DNA of 18,955 nt from positions 1 through 18,955 of the forward strand of contig JAZNXL010000012.1 in the NCBI GenBank assembly GCA_045593905.1. Direction: 5' to 3'. Origin of the DNA: RGIG9041 sp045593905 (GTDB lineage: Bacteria > Bacillota > Clostridia > Oscillospirales > QAKW01). The first letter of the stretch is position 1, and every line of letters starts with the position of its first letter. The notes beneath the pieces are model-generated. The model was not told the DNA's origin. It worked only from the letters and a program-made list of their open reading frames with translations, and searched no databases. The position numbers were made by a program, and so were the translations under genes. Positions 14,150 to 18,955 of this stretch are shown piece after piece.

Positions 14150-15213
14150 TAAAGGTTATCTCCTAACAAATCGCAAAGCGCGAGCGCGCAAACGCTGTCG
14201 CATACAACACGCGCCCTATGAACAATACAGGGGTCGTGTCTGCCTTTTGGCTGGGTTTTTGTGTTTTCGCCGGTTAATAAATTAATGCTGTCTTGCACCT
14301 TAAATATTGTAGGTGTAGGCTTGATTGCGCATTTTACAACAATAGGCATACCGTTTGCAATACCGCCGTTTATACCGCCGTTATTGTTGGTTTTGGTTTT
14401 GATTACACCGCCATCGTTATAAATTGGGTCGTTTGCTAAAGAGCCGCGCATATTGCAAATTTCAAAGCCTGCGCCAAACTCAACGCCCTTTACTGCAGGT
14501 ATTGAAAACAGCGCGTGTGAAAGCACGCCTTCAACTGTGTCAAACCAAGGCTCACCAACGCCTGCAGGTACGCCTGTGATTACAGTTTCGAGCACACCGC
14601 CAACGCTGTCGCCATCGGCTTTGGCTTTTAAAATTTCGTCATACATCTGTTGTTTTGCGCCATCGTCTAAAACCGCAAACTCGGTAGCATTTAAAAACTC
14701 TATATCGGCATCAAGGTTTGCAAACTCGCGGTCGAAAACGCCTGAAAGCTTTTTAATGTGGGTTGCAACCTTAATACCCTTTTGGTTAATAGCCAAGATT
14801 GCAATAGCGCCGACTGCAACGAGCGCCGCAGTAAGTCGGCCGCTGAAATGACCGCCGCCGCGGTAGTCTTCGTTTCCGCCGTATTTTACAAATGCAGTAT
14901 AGTCAGCGTGTGACGGACGTGCAACGTTTCTTGAATAGTCGTCTGATTTTGTGTTGGTGTTGGGGATAAGTATTGTTATTGGTGCGCCTGTGGTTTTGCC
15001 CTCAAACACACCCGATGCAATTACAAACTCGTCAGCCTCAACGCGCGGTGTTGAAATTTCACCTGCAACACGGCGGAGCTTTAACTGATGCGCTATAAAA
15101 TCGGTGTCTATCTTAAGTCCCGCTTTTATGCCGTCGAGCACCGCGCCAACATATGCGCCGTGGCTTTCGCCAAATATTGTCACTTTAACTTTATTTCCAA
15201 ATGTGTTACTCAC
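14149..15213 (-). CDS. aroC: Chorismate synthase
   Basis: 354 residues. It converts EPSP to chorismate by a 1,4-elimination that needs reduced FMN, the seventh and last common step. GESHG (15-19) holds the first catalytic His (H18), RPSHADY (99-105) the second (H102), and RGGGHFSGRLTAA (118-130) binds FMN phosphate and substrate. NTNTKSDDY (85-93) and GGINGGIANG near residue 280 are also conserved. The start codon is GTG (15211-15213), overlapping the aroB stop as GTGA, with GGAG eight bases upstream within the aroB end. No flavin reductase domain is attached, so it depends on outside FMNH2. Confidence 0.96.
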   Translation of the reverse strand: MSNTFGNKVKVTIFGESHGAYVGAVLDGIKAGLKIDTDFIAHQLKLRRVAGEISTPRVEADEFVIASGVFEGKTTGAPITILIPNTNTKSDDYSRNVARPSHADYTAFVKYGGNEDYRGGGHFSGRLTAALVAVGAIAILAINQKGIKVATHIKKLSGVFDREFANLDADIEFLNATEFAVLDDGAKQQMYDEILKAKADGDSVGGVLETVITGVPAGVGEPWFDTVEGVLSHALFSIPAVKGVEFGAGFEICNMRGSLANDPIYNDGGVIKTKTNNNGGINGGIANGMPIVVKCAIKPTPTIFKVQDSINLLTGENTKTQPKGRHDPCIVHRARVVCDSVCALALCDLLGDNL

Positions 15214-16199
15214 TTTAGCATCTCCTTCAGAGCCTCAAAGGTTATTGTTTTCATTTGATACTCGCCTGCTGTTTCAACGTATATAACGGTAATCTGGTCG
15301 CCTGATGCCTTTTTATCGTGCTTTAGCGCGTCTATAAGCGCATCGGCATTTATTTTGGTATCGGTGTTTATATCGAGTGCCGAAAGCACCTTTTTTAAAC
15401 GCTTACGCACATCGTTTGAGCACATAGGAAGCATACCGATTGCAACGCATTCGCCGTGATAGAGGCTGCCGATGTTGTCGCTCTCGACTGCGTGGGCAAG
15501 AGTGTGGCCAAAGTTTAAAATTTTTCTAAGACCGCATTCCTTTTCGTCCTGCTCTACTACACTTTTTTTAATAAGCAGCGAGCGGTAGATAACGTCGTCA
15601 ATATCAAAGTCGCCGTTTTCGAACGTTTTAAAAAGCTCGGCATCTGATGTAAGCGACATTTTAACCGCCTCGACAAGACCGTTTGAAACTTGGCGGTTTG
15701 GCAATGTTTTTAATGTATCGGGGTCAATGACAACGCATTTTGGCTGATAAAACGCACCGACAATATTTTTATATCCCATAAAATCAATAGCGGTTTTTCC
15801 GCCGATTGACGAGTCCACCTGCGAAAGCACGGTTGTGGGAATATTATAAAAATCAATTCCGCGCATATAGGTCGATGCCAAAAAGCCCGACATATCGCCA
15901 ACAACACCGCCGCCTACCGCAACAACGCAGTCGGTACGTGTAAAGCCGTTTTTGGCAAGTGACTCTAAAAGCATTTTAAAGGTATCAATGTTTTTTGACG
16001 CCTCGCCCTGCTCGAAGGTTACGATTGTGGGCAATTTTGAAAGACTTGCAACCGCTTTTGCGTACTGCTCGGGCACACCGCTGTCGGTTACAATGAGTAC
16101 GCGCCTGTCAAGGTTTAAATACTTGTTTGCCTTTTTAAGAGCGCCGCGCTCGATAATAATGTTGTATTCACCCTGTGAGTGCTTTACAGGTAAAATCAT
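15210..16199 (-). CDS. aroB: 3-dehydroquinate synthase
   Basis: 329 residues, a little shorter than the usual 350-360. It cyclises DAHP to 3-dehydroquinate with NAD+ and a metal, the second step. Seen are GGGVVGD (96-102) for NAD, PTTVLSQVDSSIGGK (121-135) at the phosphate site, GLVEAVKM with metal ligand E177, LNFGHTLAHAVE (228-239) with H232, and YHGECVAIGM (247-256) with H248, which complete the metal site. The start ATG overlaps the pheA stop by four bases (ATGA). The shortness is spread over the termini and does not touch any catalytic motif. Confidence 0.96.
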   Translation of the reverse strand: MILPVKHSQGEYNIIIERGALKKANKYLNLDRRVLIVTDSGVPEQYAKAVASLSKLPTIVTFEQGEASKNIDTFKMLLESLAKNGFTRTDCVVAVGGGVVGDMSGFLASTYMRGIDFYNIPTTVLSQVDSSIGGKTAIDFMGYKNIVGAFYQPKCVVIDPDTLKTLPNRQVSNGLVEAVKMSLTSDAELFKTFENGDFDIDDVIYRSLLIKKSVVEQDEKECGLRKILNFGHTLAHAVESDNIGSLYHGECVAIGMLPMCSNDVRKRLKKVLSALDINTDTKINADALIDALKHDKKASGDQITVIYVETAGEYQMKTITFEALKEMLK

Positions 16200-17284
16200 A
16201 TACTTACCTCCTCGGCAAACGAGCCTATAACCTTAACCTGCATACACACCTGTTCAAGCTGTGAAAGCATACGCCTGCCCTCGAACGAGTTGATTCTGCC
16301 ATCGCCCTCGGCATAAAAGTAATAGTCCCAGCTGAGTTCTTTTGTCGGTCGGCTTTTTAGCACGCGAAGGTTAAAACCGTTTTCACCGATTGTTGACACC
16401 GCGCGACCGAGTGAGCCGGGCTCGTTTTTAACGGTGAAAAGCATTATAAACCTGGTATCATTTTTGTTATCTTGTTTTTGTATGCGTGAAAACACTGCAA
16501 AGCGTGTGGTGTTTTCGTTTTTATCGTTTATGTGCGATTGTAAAACATTAAGTCCGTAAATTTTGGCAGCCTCTTCAGATGCGATAGCACCGAGTGTTAT
16601 ATCACCGCTATCAGCAACCTCTTTTGCGGCAACCGCGGTATTTACGGCGTCGATGGTGTTGTAACCCATTTTACGCAAAAAATCTTCGCTCTGTCCTATT
16701 GCTTGCGGATGGCTGATAACTGTTTTTATGCTATCAAGCGTTGCGCCGTCAACACCGAGCAGGTTTTGGGTAACCGAAGCATCGTAAACCGCGTTTATGT
16801 AAAGCGGACCAAAAAATGCAAGGTCCATAACCTGACCAACATCGCCGCCAAGGCTGTTTTCAATAGGTAAAAGCGCACAGTCGCACTCACCTTTTACAAC
16901 GCTGTCGTAAGCCGCTTTAAAATCGCGGTGGGCAACGGGCGTGCAATCGGGGAACACTTTTTGAGTAGCAATTTGCGCAAACGCGCCGGGAACACCGCTA
17001 TAGGCAACCTTGTGACCGTTTATAAGCCTGTGCTGATATTTTTTTGAAATATCCATATTGTTTTGCAAAAAATTAACAAAGTACTCGCGTATCTCGTCGC
17101 TTTCAACAAGCTCTGAGTTTGAGGCAATAACCTCTGCCTCGCGCGCAAGGTCCTCTATTTTAAGACCGCGCTCACGCTTGTACTCGGCAACCTCGGCTAC
17201 CGCCTGCATACGCTTTTCAAAAAGCTCGGCAAACTGCCTGTCTACCTCGTTTATTATTTTTCTTGCGTTTTGAATATCTGCCAT
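16196..17284 (-). CDS. pheA: Bifunctional chorismate mutase / prephenate dehydratase (P-protein)
   Basis: 362 residues in three parts. Residues 5-85 are an AroQ-type chorismate mutase helix bundle (RKIINEVDRQFAELFEKRMQ, with VAEYKRERG). Residues 92-267 are prephenate dehydratase (YSGVPGAFA, LLPIENSLGGDV, SHPQAIGQ and the catalytic NTTRF at 258-262). Residues 278-355 are an ACT domain with NEPGSLGRAV and K-S-R-P (310-313), corresponding to the GALV and ESRP phenylalanine-binding motifs, so feedback inhibition by Phe is expected. It makes phenylpyruvate from chorismate; prephenate from the mutase domain can also feed TyrA. It is the first gene of the operon. AAAGGG lies seven bases before ATG 17284, just after the attenuator terminator. 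Confidence 0.95.
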   Translation of the reverse strand: MADIQNARKIINEVDRQFAELFEKRMQAVAEVAEYKRERGLKIEDLAREAEVIASNSELVESDEIREYFVNFLQNNMDISKKYQHRLINGHKVAYSGVPGAFAQIATQKVFPDCTPVAHRDFKAAYDSVVKGECDCALLPIENSLGGDVGQVMDLAFFGPLYINAVYDASVTQNLLGVDGATLDSIKTVISHPQAIGQSEDFLRKMGYNTIDAVNTAVAAKEVADSGDITLGAIASEEAAKIYGLNVLQSHINDKNENTTRFAVFSRIQKQDNKNDTRFIMLFTVKNEPGSLGRAVSTIGENGFNLRVLKSRPTKELSWDYYFYAEGDGRINSFEGRRMLSQLEQVCMQVKVIGSFAEEVSI

Positions 17285-17301
17285 GTTTGTTCCCTTTCAA
17301 T

Positions 17302-17351
17302 AAAAAAACCCGCACACTGTATACCTGTTAAAAAGTATGACTGAGCGCGGG
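17302..17351 (-). terminator. Attenuator terminator (3:4 hairpin) before pheA
   Basis: On the minus strand CCCGCGC (17351-17345) pairs with GTGCGGG (17315-17309). The stem continues with interruptions (GT/AC, ATAC/GTAT) to a loop of about ten bases, and seven T follow at 17302-17308. It sits between the leader ORF and pheA, so it must be passed for any pheA operon expression. The 5' arm is also part of the competing antiterminator (GACAG-C-CCG, 17356-17348, with CGG-A-CTGTC, 17397-17389). Confidence 0.85.
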
Positions 17352-17437
17352 CTGTCGTTTTGTATTAAACTGCGGTTTTACGCGCAAAGACAGTCCGTAT
17401 ATTGATAGTAATAAAATCGATTGTTATACATACTGTC
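17348..17437 (-). promoter_or_regulatory. Attenuator control region: alternative hairpins 1:2 and 2:3
   Basis: Four segments can be read on the minus strand. Segment 1 is GACAGTATGTAT (17437-17426), covering the leader start codon. Segment 2 is ATACGGACTGTC (17400-17389), in codons 11-15 of the leader. Segment 3 is GACAGCCCG (17356-17348). Segments 1 and 2 pair as six plus five base pairs with one A/G mismatch. Segments 2 and 3 pair as five plus three base pairs with one mismatch. Segment 3 overlaps the 5' arm of the terminator. Segments 1 and 3 share GACAG and compete for the same CTGTC. A ribosome stalled at the Tyr run would break 1:2 and allow the 2:3 antiterminator; one at the stop codon would cover segment 2 and allow termination. 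Confidence 0.8.
17378..17431 (-). CDS. Tyrosine-rich leader peptide of the pheA operon attenuator
   Basis: A 17-residue ORF, MYNNRFYYYQYTDCLCA, ending in TAA at 17378-17380. AGGAG (17444-17440) lies eight bases before the ATG, an excellent ribosome site. Five of 17 residues are Tyr and one is Phe, with F-Y-Y-Y-Q-Y at residues 6-11, directly ahead of RNA segment 2 of the alternative hairpins. The peptide itself is probably without function. Its translation rate senses charged tRNA-Tyr (and perhaps tRNA-Phe), and thereby controls whether the terminator before pheA forms. The logic is that of pheL and trpL in enterobacteria. The sequence, the spacing and the seven downstream aromatic genes all agree. 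Expression of the peptide is an inference. Confidence 0.85.
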   Translation of the reverse strand: MYNNRFYYYQYTDCLCA

Positions 17438-17476
17438 TTCTCCTTTTGTACTTTAGCGCAATAAAGCGTTACTAAT

Positions 17477-17505
17477 AATATATACTTATTTTAATATAAT
17501 GTCAA
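17477..17505 (-). promoter_or_regulatory. Promoter of the pheA-aro-tyrA operon
   Basis: On the minus strand TTGACA (17500-17505), 17-base spacer, TATATT (17477-17482). Transcription would start near 17470, giving a leader RNA of about 185 bases before pheA. The 5' end could fold a small CTTTA/TAAAG hairpin (17451-17466). The -35 box lies about 18 bases beyond the sialidase stop codon. Confidence 0.75.
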
Positions 17506-17523
17506 TAGTTTTTTATAATTTTA

Positions 17524-18666
17524 CTACGACAGTAGCCACTCAAGGTCAAATTCAACTGCGGCAATCCCGTTTTGGTATTTGTTTTGTTCGGTGCCTTTTT
17601 CGTAAAGAAGGCAGAACTTTTGGGTGACCTCGTTAAAGTCAAGGCTTGTATACGCTCCGCGACCGTGCCAGAACACTTTTGATTCTTTAAAGGTTTTGCC
17701 ATCGTCAAAGCTAACACAAGCGGTAATTCGTCTGCGTTCGGTAGAGCGCGGGTTTACAAATATTGTAATGCCCGACGAGTCTTTTGGTAAAAGCTCGGGG
17801 TTTTTAAGTTTTTCTTTGCCTACGCGCAAAAATGATGCGTTACAGCCCATTCGGGTTTCTTCAATAAGACCGTTTGCGATGTCAAACTCGCCAAAGCTTT
17901 CGCCGCCGTCGTAGCTTACCGCGGTGTAGCGTTTACCGTCGCCAAAATAGGCGCGTGAATTATAAAGCACAGCACCGTCGCCGCGCTCAATGAGGGTACC
18001 CTCGGCAGTACCGAGCTGAACGGGCAGGCTGACCTTCCACGTCTTGCCGTGGTCGTCGCTGTATACCGCGTTGTTATATACGTGGTCTTTAAGGTCGGTC
18101 CAATCGGTATAGGTGCCCGCGCTTTCACGGCTGGGGCAAATAAGGCGCCCGCTCTTTAGCTGTATTCCGTGAGCCGCGCCGTGTGTCCAACCGCAAAACT
18201 CATATTCGTTGCCATCGATATGCTTAAAGGTTATGGGAGTTACATTTGCGCTCTGTATATCCCACGATTTGCCGTTGTCTTTAGATATTAAAAGATGCTC
18301 GCCTTCGGTGATTGTCGGCTCTGTTTCAAGCGCCATAGCCTCAACCTCATTGCCAAACTCATCAGTTGTTATATACTTGCATCTAAAAAAGCAAAAAGCG
18401 GTTTTTGTTTGGTTATCGTAAACAGCAGAGCCTATGTATAACGAGTGCGCATCCTCATGGGCGATTGCCTTTACCTCGCTCCACTCGGTAGCGTCTTTTT
18501 CTTTTTTAGACATTACAACGTCGGCTTCGTTTGCGTGGTCATTTAAAGTACCGCGTCTATCGTTACAAAAAGCTAAAAACCCGCCGTCTGCAGTCGCAAT
18601 AACGTTTGGTATTCTGTATTTTGACTGCTCGTTTGATTTAAAGACAAGTCGTTCATCGTAGTACAT
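17524..18666 (-). CDS. Sialidase-like BNR/Asp-box glycosidase (GH33 type), no signal peptide
   Basis: 380 residues forming a six-bladed beta-propeller by family knowledge. YRIP (17-20) gives the first Arg of the sialic-acid triad (R18). NDRRGTLNDH (35-44) holds the second conserved Arg and a likely acid/base D43. E222 and R238 (AEGTLIERGDG...NSR) and R311-313 (STERRRIT) fit the remaining Glu and Arg positions, and Y339 in GRGAYTSLDF the nucleophile. Four Asp boxes are seen: SKDNGKSW (128-135), SDDHGKTW (203-210), SYDGGESF (251-258), SFDDGKTF (319-326). The N-terminus (MYYDERLVFK) has no signal peptide or membrane helix, so the enzyme should be cytosolic. It likely releases sialic acid from imported oligosaccharides, but a related glycosidase or 'sialidase family' protein is possible. 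GAGG lies nine bases before the ATG. Confidence 0.8.
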   Translation of the reverse strand: MYYDERLVFKSNEQSKYRIPNVIATADGGFLAFCNDRRGTLNDHANEADVVMSKKEKDATEWSEVKAIAHEDAHSLYIGSAVYDNQTKTAFCFFRCKYITTDEFGNEVEAMALETEPTITEGEHLLISKDNGKSWDIQSANVTPITFKHIDGNEYEFCGWTHGAAHGIQLKSGRLICPSRESAGTYTDWTDLKDHVYNNAVYSDDHGKTWKVSLPVQLGTAEGTLIERGDGAVLYNSRAYFGDGKRYTAVSYDGGESFGEFDIANGLIEETRMGCNASFLRVGKEKLKNPELLPKDSSGITIFVNPRSTERRRITACVSFDDGKTFKESKVFWHGRGAYTSLDFNEVTQKFCLLYEKGTEQNKYQNGIAAVEFDLEWLLS

Positions 18667-18698
18667 ATCGTTTTTCCTCTTTTATAATTATTTTTTTA

Positions 18699-18727
18699 AT
18701 TTTAACACACCTATACGTTTTTTGCAA
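18699..18727 (-). promoter_or_regulatory. Promoter of the sialidase gene
   Basis: On the minus strand TTGCAA (18722-18727), 17-base spacer, TAAAAT (18699-18704). The start site would be near 18692, about 26 bases before the ATG. The -35 box directly follows the terminator of the cotJC-like gene. Confidence 0.65.
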
Positions 18728-18728
18728 T

Positions 18729-18759
18729 AAAAAGCAGATGGTAAAACCATCTGCTTTTT
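18729..18759 (-). terminator. Terminator of the cotJC-like gene
   Basis: Stem AAAAAGCAGATGG (18729-18741) / CCATCTGCTTTTT (18747-18759) with a TAAAA loop; T run on the minus strand. It follows the stop codon at 18761-18763 by one base. Confidence 0.85.
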
Positions 18760-18760
18760 A

Positions 18761-18955
18761 TTATTTTTTGTCAAATGCGGGGTTGAAGGCGTAAAAGTTT
18801 TTGCTATCGAGCCTGTCGGTTACGTTCCTGAGCGCTTCACCGAAGCGTTGGAAGTGCACGATTTCGCGTTCGCGCAAAAATCTTATAACGTCTTTTACGT
18901 CGGGGTTATCTACAAGCCTTAAGATGTTATCGTAGGTTGTGCGAGCCTTTTGTTC
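18761..18955 (-). CDS. cotJC: C-terminal part of a CotJC-like manganese-catalase family spore coat protein
   Basis: The frame enters from the right edge and encodes 64 residues before TAA. It includes VIRFLREREIVHFQRFGE, then the ending NFYAFNPAFDKK. The RFLREREIVHFQRFGEAL stretch, with its Glu and His metal ligands of the ferritin-like fold, is characteristic of the CotJC / Mn-catalase family. In Bacillus CotJC is an inner spore-coat component encoded with cotJA and cotJB; those would lie beyond the window. The call supports an endospore-forming host. Because only the C-terminus is visible, a general Mn-catalase cannot be excluded. Confidence 0.75.
   Translation of the reverse strand, partial: EQKARTTYDNILRLVDNPDVKDVIRFLREREIVHFQRFGEALRNVTDRLDSKNFYAFNPAFDKK

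Noticed and set aside
17302..17470. A T-box riboswitch upstream of pheA, suggested by AACCGC at about 17371-17376 and by the terminator/antiterminator layout.
   Set aside because: The conserved T-box sequence (GGTGGNACCGCG) is absent. The leader is only about 170 bases to the terminator, too short for Stem I with its specifier loop, and the region is fully explained by a translated leader ORF with competing hairpins.
1..18955. Mobile element, prophage, CRISPR or defence island.
   Set aside because: No transposase, integrase, direct repeat array, tRNA-adjacent att site or defence-type protein was found; genes and base composition look like core chromosome throughout.

Overview
The window looks like a chromosomal segment of a Gram-positive, spore-forming Firmicute, most likely a gut-type member of the Clostridia (Oscillospiraceae/Ruminococcaceae-like). 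This is inferred from strong Shine-Dalgarno sequences, SigA-type promoters, short U-tailed terminators, an HPr kinase/phosphorylase gene, a ROK glucokinase, a DUF378 protein, an SLH-domain fragment and a CotJC-like spore-coat (Mn-catalase family) fragment. I see no phage, insertion sequence, CRISPR array, tRNA or rRNA.

Left part (1-4811): the end of an SLH-domain gene is followed by two tandem terminators. Then come a HAD phosphatase and a short YitT-type membrane protein on the plus strand, a convergent GNAT acetyltransferase that may be leaderless, and a small DUF378 membrane protein. A plus-strand pair follows: a single-pass membrane protein with two PLAT-like repeats, and a lipoprotein. 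The next genes run on the minus strand: type II dehydroquinase (aroQ), a lipid kinase of the DagK/YegS type, and ribosomal protein L28.

Middle (6446-9827): a plus-strand operon encodes HprK, a ROK glucokinase and an FAD-dependent oxidoreductase. It joins the carbon-catabolite-repression kinase to a sugar kinase.

Right part (9829-17505, minus strand): one tightly overlapping seven-gene operon, in transcription order pheA, aroB, aroC, aroE-aroK (fused), aroA, tyrA, DAHP synthase. Together with the separate aroQ it encodes every shikimate-pathway step from PEP plus erythrose-4-phosphate to chorismate, and then the committed steps to phenylalanine and tyrosine (a final aminotransferase is not in the window). 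The most striking element lies in front of pheA. A 17-residue leader ORF with five Tyr and one Phe codon overlaps a classic 1:2 / 2:3 / 3:4 set of alternative RNA hairpins ending in an intrinsic terminator. This is a ribosome-mediated tyrosine(/phenylalanine) attenuator, where a T-box riboswitch would be the usual expectation in this phylum.

Far right: a GH33-type sialidase without a signal peptide lies just upstream of the aromatic operon on the same strand with no visible terminator between them, preceded by the 3' end of a cotJC-like gene.
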